In this document: piece by piece, positions 1 through 12,309 of the stretch
How the letters are laid out: every line of letters starts with the position of its first letter
Position numbering within the stretch: position 1 is the first letter of the stretch
NCBI GenBank assembly: GCA_026419785.1
Contig: JAODTK010004477.1
Coordinates: 620,001-684,000 of the forward strand
Source: Sclerodactyla briareus
Taxonomy: Eukaryota > Echinodermata > Holothuroidea > Dendrochirotida > Sclerodactylidae
DNA length: 64,000 nt
Direction: 5' to 3'
Notes under the pieces: generated by a model
Database searches by the model: none
What the model was told of the DNA's origin: nothing
What the model saw: only the letters and a program-made list of their open reading frames with translations
Position numbers and translations under genes: made by a program

Positions 1-2881
1 ACTCCCACCAGGGTATCAGTTGTGCATCATACAATTGTATTATATAGTTAACTGATCCCTCTTACCCAAAATATCTGGTAAACTTGATCACCACACCTCA
101 ATCTCTCTAACTCATTGATGGCATGGGTCCCTAGGTCTTCCGGGTTAGTATAAGAGGTCACAACCGTCAAGTGAATGAGTATTGTGGGTACATAATAGCT
201 CATAGTTTTAATATGCTAGCACCTGATTATCATCCTCAGCTCTCTTCCCTTGCTGAGGTGGTCACGGGGCTGTTATTCCCAACGATTCGTAGTCATGACC
301 ATGCACATCTATTGCGTAACCCTAGAGTGATCATAAAAGTCAGCTCCTCATCAATAAGCCAGTTTGTAGAACTTTAATCACATGCCTAACTCACTGACGT
401 TTGGTGTCATGTTTTGGCATGGGGAGTTTCAAAGATCGTCTGCTGTGTACGTTCAACATCGAATTGCCACCGTTCCCTCATGACCTTTGACACAATATCA
501 TTCTCATCTCATTATGGATACGAACTCTCCCAAACTGGTTCATATAATGCCAAAAGTGGCTTATTTGGCCATGCAGTTCATGATTGCGTCGCACAAGTTG
601 ATCGGTATTGTAGTGAGCACTCACTGATATACACATTAAGCCCATCACATCTTATTCAGCACAAGACTTGATTGTGTTTTTCTTGTAAATGGAATCTAAT
701 ACGTATTTTGAAGTGGCATGACATATGGTTTCAGACTCTTTCACACAGTGAACTTCTGGGGGGGGGAACCAGTGGTTGTTCCCACCTCCCCTAATATTTT
801 GTCTAAATCACAAAGCATGATCAGTCATGCACACTCACAGGAGTAGTACCGCATGTTCATAATTGTCTTGTATGCATGTGCCACGGTAAAAAATATCACT
901 CAATTCTATAGACATGACCAATCGTTCACCATCAATTTATCTTCAACCACTGTGACCGAAACCTCTTTTTGTAACTAAGTGACATAACTATGATGCAATA
1001 AGTTAACCTGGGATCAGCATGCGCAGTTGTCAGTGTATGCTCTAGCCTCCAGGTAACCGAAGTGTTCTTCCGTTGATCGAAAGTGCAACCAACCCCACCC
1101 TTTGAAAGTTGTAGTTCAAGCAGTTGAGAATTTTTTTTCGTGAAATAAATTATATGGAGACCCCCTCTCAAAGTTGAGGGTCACGATATCACCCCCTCCC
1201 CATCCAGAGGCTGCACCCCTGCTGTCGTTGACGGTGTGTGAAATAACTTTCTCGTATCACTGTTTAAGTTTTACGTCAGGGGGAGTCTCGTAAATCCCTC
1301 CGTCGATAGCTGTGTGGAAGCCGCTGTCATGAAACTTGTACAGGATCTCTTCAGTTCAACGTAAGCCGAATGGTGTGAAATACCCCATATACGCCATCCC
1401 CACATGATTGCACAAGATATACACAGCATATCCAAGAATCGCTGTTGCAAGAAAAGAAGGCATTTTGTGATGGTATGGGGGTTGTGGTAGAAGCAGGAGT
1501 TCACTATCACAGTCAGCACCTGTCCGACATCAAATTCAAATGGTTGCCACATCATAGGATCCATTTGGGAAGTTTCTTACTGTGAAATTTTGCTGTCTCG
1601 ATTGCATGAAAATGGGTAAACCTATGAACTTACGATGTTATGAAAATTGAGAGGGAAAGTGGGTTTCTTCAGTCTGCAGTTAGATCACTATTACTTCTCA
1701 TTACAAGACAGAAAAAAAAAATCGAACTAACGGCTGATGACTCAGGCAAATTTCTTGATGAAGTATGAAAAAATTTAGTACTAAATTCCTCTGTTCTTCC
1801 AATATCATCAACCAATCTTGTGGTGCCCTAATGTGATGTCCAATCGCTTAATGCCCCATTCCCGGATGTCTTGTCTACACTACCAAGTGGTATTTGCATC
1901 TGCTGTGAAACCAGAGGTCCCCTGCATGAGGTTGGTACACCTTCTCGCACTCTTCAGTGTAAAAAATTGTGTCTGGTGATGTGATGGGTAAAGTTTCCCA
2001 AACTTGGGGTTGTGGGCTAGTTCAAACATCCTTTATCCTGAGTCTAGTAAGAGGGGGAGGGGGGAGGGGAGGCTTCGATGGTATATACCTGAAACAGGGT
2101 CACCATCCATGAAGAAAACTTGGCAACCATTGAGCTAAGGCCATCGATTTGGCCCAAAAAAAAAATCCAGTTGTTGTCTGTGTTCACGTTGTGGCCCTTT
2201 AGGTGATAGGAGGTGAATGCTGCTGTTCGAGGTTATCTCACTTCTCTTCCCATACACGCAGGTGTTCCCTTCTGTGTCGACTGACGAGTACAGGCAGTTA
2301 ACAGCTGTAAGACCCTTGTACCCCTTGTGGGACTCAAAAACAGAGTCTATCCCTGGGATCAGAAAGTTTTCATGAGTGGGAAATTAGGGTTGCAAGCTGT
2401 CAGATAAAGTAATGTGTAACTGAGGAATTCAATAAATTTTAATCCATAGAAAACATGCCCTGATTAGCCCTCTCTCCCTCTCCAACACCAGCTACCACAA
2501 TTGATCAATTCTGTCAATAAGAATCAGAAGAACAAAAGTACCTGTCGGATAAGAGGAACTGTCTCACTTTTTTTTTTAAAGAATTGATTCTTATCTAAGT
2601 ATCACGGCCAATATCAAGATAGCTAGATTCTATACCAAGGCATTCCCTGTAGTTCATGTTATATCAACACCTTCCAGCTTCAACAGTAAAATAATTTGGT
2701 GGTGGCAACAGTCTATGTTTTTTCAACAGTACGGTACGTGGTAAATCGATGTTGGGCCGTGTGACATTAGATCCCTTATATTCCGAGGAATATTTAGCAG
2801 AGGTGGGACCCAATCGATGAAGAGTAGATGTGATGGCTGGATGTGGAAAGAAATCACAGTTTCTTGATGGAGAATTCTTAG
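1..2881. other. Unassigned DNA, no gene recognised
   Basis: This stretch has no open frame that resembles a known protein and no convincing chain of exons. All open frames are short (under 100 codons) and look random. There are short homopolymer runs of G near 760, A near 1710 and 2155, and T near 2570, and a G-rich patch at 2052-2070. Nothing else stands out. Confidence 0.5.
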
Positions 2882-3011
2882 ATGACGAGAATGACGAGAA
2901 GAAAAGGCCATAAAATTGAGCAGCTCATGCATGAAAAGGACGCCAAATTATTTGATGAGAAAGATATTCCATGGAATCAATTTGCTGTGATTCAGTATCA
3001 ATGCCGCATTG
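2882..3011 (+). CDS. Possible internal exon of an unidentified gene
   Basis: A 130-base open stretch lies between an acceptor-like TTCTTAG and a good donor, GTAAGC. The open frame is rich in charged residues (repeated K/R near the start, then acidic HEKDAKLFDEKD) and ends with the hydrophobic stretch NQFAVIQYQ. This composition is more protein-like than the surrounding frames. I do not recognise the family. It does not match any part of paladin I can recall, although it lies on the same strand about 20 kb upstream of the paladin exons. It could belong to an upstream gene or be chance. The reading continues past the donor for about 60 codons with lower quality. Confidence 0.3.
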
Positions 3012-3438
3012 GTAAGCGTGATACTTCCACCTTCGGCGTTCATTCCATTTTATGTGGATTGCCTCTTGCTTGCTACACAACTTGTTGCCATCTCAGCACA
3101 TCAACTGCTCCTATTTCGGCGCCGTTCTTGTTCATGTCACAGGAATACACCATTTATGGTATATCTTGCGTTACGACATCCGCATTACTAGCCTGATAAT
3201 TTGGTGACTGTTACAGTTGTCTTCCTATGAGATGATACCAGGACGTTTTCATATCCTAAATGGTGGTGCACAGGTGGTGTGACAATGCACCAATAGCCTG
3301 TGGCCCAAATTGACGAGCGAGGCAAAATTTTTAGGCTGAATTAAGTGTAACTAGAAACACTGTAGTGCCAGCTGTGTGCATGTAGGTATTTTGGATGGTC
3401 ATGCCAAGGTTGATCTGTCAGTTTAGAATACCGCTTTA

Positions 3439-3718
3439 CTAATCTAATGAACGCCCAGGGGGCAATTCATTTTCAAAGAGGGGGCTGGCAGTATTTGAGG
3501 GTATTTCTAAGGCAAAAAAAATAATTTGCGGCATAGGTTCCAAAAATTTCCTATACTACACTGTGTTAGGCTACTTCTCAAATATTTATAATTTTGTGTG
3601 GCAGCCTGTTCAAGGACTAAATTTCATTTCATCATTACTTGGTTTCCTAACCTTCATTGGAATGTCCCAAAAAGGGGGGGGGGGTGCTATTACAGGGAGG
3701 CTTCTATTACAGATTATA
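3439..3718 (+). mobile_element. TA-type MITE with poly-G ends, copy 1
   Basis: This copy is related to 14871-15179. Both begin with a TAATCT..ATGAACGCCC-like end followed by G-rich sequence. Both share the internal phrase CTATACTACACTGTGT and then AGCCTGTTCAAGGACT. Both end in GTCCCAAAAAGGGG, a run of G, and CTTCTATTACAGATTATA. The right end is the inverse complement of the left, so this is a short non-autonomous DNA element. It has no coding capacity. The left end is less well preserved than in the other copy. Confidence 0.6.
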
Positions 3719-5796
3719 CCGTAGGTTGATAGGTGTATAATGCAGAAGGGGGGGGGGTTTACCATTCTGGTTAATATCAACATATTCGGCACAGGATATG
3801 CAAAACTAGGATAGAGGAAAGGAAGTAATTGCCCAAGTTCTCTAATATTAGAGTGCCCTTGTTTTTTTATTCAACTGTTGGCTTCGTGTACAATCTTTAT
3901 CTTCAGAACTTTCCCACTTGGGAGAGTGTCACCTCAGAAAAGGGAGATATTGTATCCAGCCTTGCTTGCACTCTTCCGTAGAAGCTAAACACAGTCTACT
4001 TTGCTCCTTTGCTATGTTATATTCGAACAATGCCCCCATTTATTCAGCCGTTTAGTCCCATTCTGGCAGTCTCCACCATATGCAATCTGGCCACCCTATG
4101 GTCCTCTATATCGCCACAAATTTTGGGATTCCATTGCTGACACACGTTATGTCGCTACCGCTATACAGGCAAAATGTAATTCATTTACACATGCTAGACA
4201 CTACGACTATTCATTTTAGTTTTGCATCTTTAGAATTACATATTGCAATATAGTCATGCATAATGTCATGCACCCCTTCTCGTGCCTCTCGCCCCCCCTT
4301 GCCTGGGGCGGAGCAGTGATGTCATGTGTGTGTGTGTGTTTTACTGTCTGTATGTGGTCTTGTTACCAGTCTTGGAGTACCAAGGGAATGACCAGTTGCA
4401 CTCATCGTTGGGTGGCAGGTGCACCATATTGGAGTGGATAGTGTCTTGTTTTTTGTGCTAATTAAATTTAGGTAATATTCAGTGGCTGCTTGATCATAAC
4501 CCTCATATACTGATATTTCTACAATCATAGTCCTAATTTTCCCGAACTGAAGACTTTCGTGGCATCAGTCAGGGGTGTCAAAAGTTCTTGTGGTATTGTA
4601 TCATTGTTCTCATTATTCATAAGGAGGGGGGGAGTGGGTCACTTGATTTTTGTCATACAAACTGTATGATGTTCTCTATTTCAGTCATATACATGTTTTC
4701 ATTACATTTTCCTCTCTGTTTACCAAAGTATCACCCAACGCTCCCCCTTCAGATTTGCTCCATCTTTCAGAAATTTTGCAATTAAATAAACTATAGGAAA
4801 TTAAGTGGTCTACACAGTCTTCACTTCTTTGATCTCATATACCGGTCCTCTCTTTTTAGCCTCACTATTATTACCATTCTGACGAATGCTATCATACTCA
4901 GAGTCTTCATTTTATATCCCCATCCCCAAAAAAGTTTTTGAATTTTATTCTGATGGTATTTTGCCACATACTTCTAACCTGCGACCTAACTTAAAAACCC
5001 TATGTTATGGTCATTCAAAAAATTCTACTCCTATCCGATCTGTCCACGGTACCTCTTCTCTTATCCTCCCTCTGTTAGCCTTCTATTTATCCCACATAAC
5101 AGCCAAAAATTCAGGAATGTAGTTGAGGCAGGCCTCGGCCTCGATGCTAAGATGTAGTGTATTTTTCTGTTTTTAATTACGAGAGGGTCCATTTTATACA
5201 GTTTGCTTGTGACATGAAGGTCTTGCGACCTTTCCCCTGGCTCACCAGTGCTACCCAGTTCTTCCCGAGCTTGTTTGTTGAAATACATTTGCCAAAGTCA
5301 AATCCTGTTAGGGTTGCTAGGCGATTACGCTGGTTTGAGTTTCCTCTTCTTGTGAGTAGACCCCACAGATGATTGGGTCGCAAACATATGTCGCAGCGAC
5401 TAATTCTGGAAGCCTTGTAGTGTTCGCAAGACGGTGCTCATGGTCGGTCAAACAGTGTACTTGCGGGGGCTGTGTACTGTCGCGGTGCCACTTGACCGAG
5501 CTTCCGCTCATCTCTGTAGTCGGAGACAGGGAAATCAATTAAATATCGGGCTTGTTCCCCCTGTACACTGGGTTCAATTTGTCAGTGAACCATGGAAAGA
5601 ATGAGCAAAAACAATACAGATAGGAAAAAATAGCCGCCCAATGTTGTTTGTCACTTAGTATGGTGATTAATGTGGAGGCGTGGTGGAGCGCAATGAATCA
5701 GAGCAGGGGATGTCTGCCAATAGCTTGTAACTAATCACTGGAAATTGAGCGCGAGATGAATTAGATCAATGCAAACATATGTATATATGTTATCAG
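3719..5796. other. Unassigned DNA
   Basis: No gene was recognised. There is a short (TG)n run at 4325-4340 and G runs near 3750 and 4625. Open frames are short and overlap on both strands without protein-like composition. Confidence 0.4.
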
Positions 5797-6402
5797 CCTT
5801 ATCATGTTTACAGCCTTGAATATCATAACTGCGGATTGTATTGTTGAAGTTGAAAAGATGCAAAAACACTGGGAAAGTTTGAAATAAAAATATACAAAGT
5901 ATAGGCTGTCATGGATCATGAAAGTGAATCAAATACCAATAACTTGAACGTTAGGTGACTCTCATTAGGGCCACTCCACTTCCTATACTAGATGACACCA
6001 TATCTATAACACTAATATACTGTGTTCTTTCATCACCACAAAACATATTTTTTCGATTCAAATACAGAATTACTGTTACCTGAGTAGTCACCCTTTTCTC
6101 CTGTCATCAAATAAAGCAAACTGATTGAAGTATTGCAGGCCTATACTGAACAGTAATTTTCACAATAAATTAATAGTGATGTTCTCATATTTTCACAGGG
6201 CAAAATTTCTATCCTACTCAACACATTTCTTTTAATTTTACTTTAAAATTTCAATATGGAAGGTTTTTTGAAAGTAAGGTTTTTCAAATTGGAGGCGTTA
6301 CCAGACTTTCTATAAATGATCACAACATATCAACTCAGCATAGTTGACTTAGCTCGGAACTGACTGATACTTCACAGAGAAATGCATCATTCGGATTACC
6401 TT
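5797..6402 (+). repeat. Direct duplication, left copy
   Basis: The left member of a nearby direct duplication. It shares CATGTTTACAGCCTTGAATA and the following 80 bases with 6466 onward. It also shares a long block beginning ATTACTGTTACCTGAGTAGT (near 6070) with the sequence near 6612. Identity across the shared blocks looks high, roughly 90 percent or more by eye. The middle is about 130 bases longer in this copy than in the right one. No coding frame is conserved between the copies, so this is a non-coding duplication. Confidence 0.75.
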
Positions 6403-6465
6403 AGGTAAGAAGAAAAACTCCTAGTTAAGCTACTGTTTATTCAATGCAGAAATGTATGTAAAGTC

Positions 6466-6940
6466 ATCATGTTTACAGCCTTGAATATCATAACTGCGGA
6501 TTGTATTTGTTGAAGTTGAAAAGATGCAAAAACAACTGTGAAATTTTGATGAAATATACAATTAAAGGCGGTTATGGAAATGTCCAAAGTGTTTCTCTGT
6601 CAAATACTAAATTACTGTTACCTGAGTAGTCACCCTTTTCTCCTGTCATCAAATAAAGCAAACTGATTGAAGTATTGCAGGCCTATACTGAACAGTAATT
6701 TCACGATAACAGATAGTGATGTTTTAATATTTCCACAGGCAAAATTTCTATCCTACTTGACACATTCCTTTCATTTCACTTCAAAATTTCAATACGTAAG
6801 GTTTTTCGATGGAAGGTATTTCAAACATTGGAGGCATTACCAGACTTTTATAAATGGTCATAACATATCAACTCAGCTAAGTCAACCTGGCTTAAAACCA
6901 ATTGATACTTCAGAGAGAAATCATCATTCAGATTTAAAAG
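6466..6940 (+). repeat. Direct duplication, right copy
   Basis: The right member of the duplication described for 5797-6402. It has lost about 130 bases of the middle relative to the left copy and carries scattered substitutions and one-base indels. An open frame of 92 codons at 6667-6945 is only this repeat read through, and the left copy does not keep it open. It is therefore not a gene. Confidence 0.75.
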
Positions 6941-7039
6941 AGTAACAGAGAGAAAGAGAAATGGATAGGTTGTACCTATGTGCTGTCACTCTTGTGTGAA
7001 ATGTTTTGTTACACAATATTGCACAGTATACATAGAACC

Positions 7040-7110
7040 AATCTTCATTTCAAAGTTCTATAACTCTGTAATGGAACATTGTATGAAGATGGGGTTTGGA
7101 CCAGTAGATT
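7040..7110. repeat. Fragment related to the TTAA MITE
   Basis: The phrase AAAGTTCTATAACTCTGTAA followed by GGGGTTTGGACC resembles the region of the complete MITE at 7929-7985, so this is probably a broken copy of the same family. No ends were identified. Confidence 0.35.
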
Positions 7111-7468
7111 CTCTATATCATAAGACTGCTCATAGATGACCCTTTCAGAACCTTTTTACCTATATGGTCCCCTCCTGGCATTCAAAATTCACTATTCAGC
7201 AACCCCAAGGTAGCCCCCATTCCTGGCCTCCGCGTAATTGCCAGCGATAGAGCCAGTAATGAACTTTATCAGATCTGGCGGGTTTTGTTTATTATGTGTC
7301 TCCATGCATTGATAAATTTTTCATCATATGCTGTCCAATCAAAGACTGAACGATAAACAATTTCATATCATGGTCTGAATTTGCATCAGACATTGGGCGT
7401 TGTGAGGTAGGTATCTTGTGATTGCCACAATCCAAGATTACAAACTCTCCTTGCCACAAGATGAGTTT

Positions 7469-8053
7469 TTAAAGGACAACGCAGGCTCGAATACAACAGA
7501 GGTTTGTCGTGGAGATGTAATTTAAAAAACTGTATCTATAGGTCCAAACCCCATTCAATATGATGTTCCATGTGGAGTTATTAGCCTTCAAAGTTTGGTC
7601 CATTATGCAGAGAAATTGGGGAGAAGCCCAAGTGTTCAATAATGCATGACCCGGTCACCCTTGTCCAACCTGGGAAGTGGGTCATGGTATTTCATTGTTT
7701 CATTCATTTGAATAAGTCAACATTAATCAGAAGTTCTGTTGTCTTTCTCTCACCAAAGTAACCTTCAAACCTACCAACCCACTACAGCAATCCTCTCCCA
7801 TAGACTGAATGCTTTTCAAAGTGAAAATAAGTGTGAATTTCAATAGAAAACAAAGATGTGCAAGTATGACATATTTATTGTTGCATGATGGGATCGTTTT
7901 TGATCTTGTGCAATACACATGCACAAACTTCAAAGATCTGTAACTCCATAACAGAAAGACGATATTGAATTCCCGGTTTGAACCTATGCATTCCGTATTT
8001 TTTCCCAGCTATTATATTAGCCTCTTTATATTCCATCTTGCAGTGTCCTTTAA
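7469..8053 (+). mobile_element. TTAA-flanked MITE, complete copy
   Basis: An element of about 580 bp with terminal inverted repeats: TTAAAGGACAACGCAGGC at the left and TTGCAGTGTCCTTTAA at the right. A TTAA at each outer end is the target duplication typical of piggyBac-type integration. Related copies lie at 26940-27490 (inverse orientation), 19988-20510 and 48978-49911. It holds no long open frame, so it must have been moved by a transposase encoded elsewhere. Assignment to piggyBac rests only on the TTAA target and is an inference. Confidence 0.7.
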
Positions 8054-8261
8054 CTGCTCCCCCAGAGGTTGATCAGCTGAAATACCGAATTGATCTCATT
8101 ATCACTGTTTTTTGCAGTATTAAGCACTATAGTAGGTGTAACAAACATAAACATGTTTCATTTTTTATAGAAGAGAGAAAAGAGGTGACAAATCCACTAA
8201 CAATGACTTTATAATACACTCTTTTTTCTTTGAAGTAATGACTTATTTCTCTGCAGAAATC

Positions 8262-8289
8262 TGTGTGGGGGGGGGGGGGGGGGGGGGGG
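8262..8289 (+). repeat. Poly-G tract
   Basis: A run of about 25-28 G residues after AAATCTGTGT. It is one of many long G or C runs in the window. Its true length is uncertain because such runs are difficult to sequence. The glycine-rich frame it creates (8263-8451) is not a gene. Confidence 0.9.
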
Positions 8290-8917
8290 TTGTCGTCCTT
8301 GAAACATGTGACTCAATGGTTGTTCTTAGTTCTGTGCAGGTTGTCAGGGTTTGATATTCAATCGAGGCTACTACATATGAGGCATTCAAAGGGCGAACTT
8401 GTTTCTTACAACCGGAAAAGTTGTGCAAAAATGCAGGCGGTTTGTTGGTAGCTGCCCAATTCCTAGTGCTGACCGTACCTAACTTTCATATCATATCTAT
8501 GCTAGTGGGAATGATTGGCTCGGGGAAGTATATGGCTCACCTGTCGTGAAATAAGTGTCCCTACCGGCCTGGACATGCAGCTGGTCAAACTGACCCATGT
8601 TACCAGATATGGCATCGGCTATAATTATGACTCGGTATAAAACCTTTCCAGTCAGCGCCCAGTGTACAGTAGTCTATCATCGTGGGATTGGAGTGAGAGT
8701 ATTAGGTTCACAGCCAGGAGTCCCGGTCTAGTCCCCAGTTGGAATATTTCGCACTGATGAAGTGATGTCCTATCCAACAAGATTCTTGTGTATTTGAAAA
8801 GGTTAAGTTTTGAGAGAAATTTGCAAGGGGAAGCTCCGCCAGCAGGCATAATGCACCAAGGTGGTAGTTGCAGTTACGATGATGTGTATATCTGTTACTT
8901 TCACAGGATTGTACCCT

Positions 8918-8937
8918 CCCCCCCCCCCCCCCCCCCA
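8918..8937 (+). repeat. Poly-C tract
   Basis: A run of about 20 C residues following GATTGTACCCTC. On the other strand it gives short glycine-rich frames that are not genes. Confidence 0.85.
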
Positions 8938-9049
8938 CAATGAACCCAAGTTACCAGAAGAAAAAAAAAGATGTTTCAAAGGGATGTCTGGGTGTTCGCT
9001 AGCTGTCTTCACATGAATATTGCACCATTTCCTATCTAATCACTCACTC

Positions 9050-9600
9050 ACTCATGGGAGCATGAGCCTGGAAGGCATCTAGCCACATTCACCCACCGTT
9101 TGCAATCACCCAAGTGAGAAGGCCGATTTCTTCTAACTATACCTGAGGTACCCATGGAGCTTTGCCAACCATGAGCTATGTGGAAGATCCCAGCAGACAG
9201 CCCCGACCCTTGGGGTCATATACTGACTGAACAGGGCTGACAGAACTGTCTGCAGCCTGGAGGCATGCCATATGCATGAAGTAAATTTTGTTGATGGTCC
9301 TACGTCAAGCTATGGTTCGGGCTAGGGTGCACCCCAGGCCTCCCCAAGTCAGTGGTGAAGATGTTCGAGACACCACCAGCAACCTTTACAACACACTCAG
9401 TTCTGGAATACAGAGAGAATATCAGGTGCACAAGACAGGTAGGCATACCACAATACCAGGAGATGTTCTAACAAGGCCCGACCTGATTGGATATGTCTAG
9501 GGGCCCCCAAGTCACATTTATTCGCATTTAGGAAGGGCACCCTTCTTATTAGGGCTGACCTCCAACATGGTCTGGTAGCAGGCATGTTCTGAGCATAACA
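9050..9600 (+). repeat. Probable unclassified interspersed repeat
   Basis: This block is richer in GC than its surroundings. It ends with CATTTAGGAAGGGCACCC, which resembles the 3' part of some RTE-type LINEs and their SINEs. An open frame of 70 codons at 9288-9500 has no recognised domain. There is no second copy in the window to fix the ends, so classification is uncertain. Confidence 0.3.
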
Positions 9601-9654
9601 GCTGAAAACCTTACTAAAACTACAAAAAAATCAGTTTTTGTGTTAAGAATTCAT

Positions 9655-9990
9655 TGATCACTTGGGTCATGGTGATAATGCTTGGAACCCAACTATCGTG
9701 GGTTCAGATCCTAGAAGAGGCATGTTGGTTTTTTTCCTCCAGACAGGAAGAATCAAATCAGCTGCCAGGTAGCAGGGCCGAGTAATCGGGCTGGCCGCTA
9801 GTGCGTCCGGGCCCACTCAGCTGTAATGAGGTGGGAACCTGGTGTTCCCACTAGCGGAGTTACTGCAGCTGTCCTGGCAGTACTGGCCCCCGTTGTCATT
9901 AGAAGCAGGTAGAATAGGGTCGAAGTTGCAGGATCTTAAAACCCCGTAGCTAGGCGCTGTCCACAGCGTGTGCCCCCAACTTTCAGTTTC
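9655..9990 (+). mobile_element. Possible tRNA-derived SINE
   Basis: The left end reads like a degenerate tRNA half, with GTGGGTTCAGATCCT close to a pol III B box (GGTTCRANNCC) and TGGTGATAATGC in the place of an A box. A GC-rich body follows, containing CACTCAGCTG and a GTGGGAACCTGGTGTTCCCAC hairpin. This layout suggests a SINE, but no second copy in the window confirms the ends. Confidence 0.4.
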
Positions 9991-10679
9991 TTCTTTTTCC
10001 TGGCCTCAGCCAACCTCCCTTCTCTTCCGGGCAAATCGCTTGTACAATGACCAGCATGAACTAATGAATCAGTTCACAGTTATCACAGTAATTGAGCTGA
10101 TAAAGATACAGAGTCAAAGGTCACAGGTACCCTAGCAGTATACATAACTGTATGCAGAACAACCTATCAAAACTCTCATGGAGGGCAATAATAATCCTTC
10201 CATCACAAGATGTTTACATTCCTCCCCATGCTGACTGTAGTGACTGCTCCAAACCAAGCTCTGATAATAGCCCTAGGGGAAAAAAAGATGTTGTCGAGAA
10301 TAGATTTTTAAGGCATGATCACTTTCTGGCTGCAATGCAACTGACATTCCTAAATTACAGTGCATTAAAAATCGGGGAGCCAAACTAGTGTGTGAGTTAT
10401 CAAAGCATGACCATGCTGATATGTTTCTCTGCCAGCTACATTGCTTCTACATTCTACAGCTACATTTTACATTGTTGAATGTGGAATATTCCAAAACTCA
10501 AGTGGGTCCATATTCTATACCACTGCCTAGCAGGCCTTACAAATTCACAAATTCAATATACTGCTCTGGCAGGACTAAGTAGCCAGATTGTGATCAGTTT
10601 GCCATTTCACCTATATGTTCTGTTATTGAGTGCCATAGCAATGGTTTGCTCTCCTTCTCGAATGTAACAAGCATGACAC

Positions 10680-11250
10680 TAGTGGTACCTAGGGTGTCAG
10701 GTTTTGGGGGTCAAATGTCATTCGAACATCACTTTGGGGGTCAAACAGTCAGAATGCTTTTACCTACAGATTCAATTGTGTGTTTGTGGTTTGTGGTCAA
10801 TGTCATCTCTGACCATTGGTGTATACAGGGTGTTCAGAGTCAATTTTGGTCATTTTGTTCGAAGAGTCAAGTGACTTCTACTCCTACAGAATAGATGGGA
10901 TGATATAAAGTAGTTCCATATCCATATCATTGACCAATAATGCATATGATTTGATCAAGAATCTGAGGTCAGCGGTCATCTATGGATCAATTTGGGCCAT
11001 TTTGTTGGAACATTTTTATGGCTTCTTCCAGACTCCCCACTACAGAATAGTTTTGATAATTATGACGGTCGGTACTTGGCCAGCCTATTGTTGACTGATG
11101 ATACATCTAAGGGGGCTTCAGAAAGTTAGGATAAACTGTCATCTAGGGCAATTTTGCTTATTTTTCGAATGGCTAAGCTGCCATTTCTACAGGATGAATA
11201 ATCGCCAAAGTTAATATCATATTTGAAGGTCATCTAAGGTAACGCTAAAA
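10680..11250 (+). repeat. Degenerate tandem array rich in GGTCA
   Basis: Loosely repeated phrases recur about every 100-170 bases: GGGGTCAAA, TTTTGGTCATTTTGTTCGAA, AATTTGGGCCATTTTGTTGGAA, CTACAGAATAG. They are too diverged for an exact unit. The block has the same flavour as the arrays at 12310-12760 and 42880-43540. Confidence 0.4.
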
Positions 11251-12309
11251 ATTATACTCATTTTCTACACCCAACTGCTGCAAATTGATAGGTGAGCAAG
11301 CTACTGTGCCACTGGCGCACCTTCATTACTACCGCAGGCATGGAACACTCCAATTCTACAGACTAGTGATTGATACAGTAGATTATTAGGTCTTGTGTTT
11401 ATTGAAGGTGAACTCCCCAATACTGCCTCATTCCTCAATTTACAATTTGCCTTTGAAATTACCGGGATGGAAATCATCTTAGATGGCTCTCGAGATTACT
11501 GGTTCTGAAAAGAGTGGCCTCCTCATGAATATGTAGATTAGACTACAGGTGGTCTTCCGGCGCTGCTAGCTGCTGTCACAGGTGTGGAAGATGAGGGTAA
11601 CCCACAGGGTGATCATATGTGGCTAGGTCACCAATTTTATTTTGTGGTTTAGGGGGGGCTCGTAGGGGAAAGGGGGGGGGCTCATAGGCAAGGGGGTACA
11701 GCACATCAAGAACTGTGAAATAGAGATGTGATCCCTTCTCTCGATAAACTTCTCATACTTGCTGATTGGTACTTTGATTGTATCAGCTGTCCTGCAATGG
11801 CACTTGGGGGCACAGTGACTTCACAAGGTGAGCACTCTGTGGGGGACTTTGTGATCACTGTCTTGGGGAAGTTGCCTCAGGTGAGGTGGTGCCCCCCCCC
11901 TCCCCCGGCATACAGTATTAGAAGGGGACACAACAGGCAGATGCCCTCAGTCGTGGAAATAAAAACGTTGGGCGTTACAAGAATTACATTGAACATAGGT
12001 ATGCCCGATAAATGTGTCACACAGAGCACCATGCATTTGCATGGTGGCCCACCTTTGAGAGCAAAGATTGCCCAAAGCAGAGGGGACACCCCCTTCCCTT
12101 GAAGCCTTTCCCCCAGAAAGGCGGTATCCCATATGACCCCCATACTGAAAATTTCTGGATGGGACCCGATATGAACAGCATCTGATTAGATAGTGGACAT
12201 GAAAGCCAGTAATCAAGTTGGGTAATTCACCTATTTTATGTATTTTATTGTCTGAGCTTGTTGGCAATATTTTCCAACGAATGAGGAGCTACGATGATGT
12301 GGCTTGGCC
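11251..12309. other. Unassigned DNA
   Basis: No gene was recognised. There are G runs near 11650-11680 and a C run at 11892-11905. Frames of 124 codons on + (11728-12102) and 106 codons on - (11947-12267) overlap each other. Neither shows a domain or protein-like composition. Confidence 0.4.

Noticed and set aside
4325-4340. Short (TG)n tract
   Set aside because: Ordinary microsatellite, too short to merit a separate claim.
8263-8451. Glycine-rich frame after the poly-G run
   Set aside because: Glycine codons come from the homopolymer, and the remainder has no protein character.
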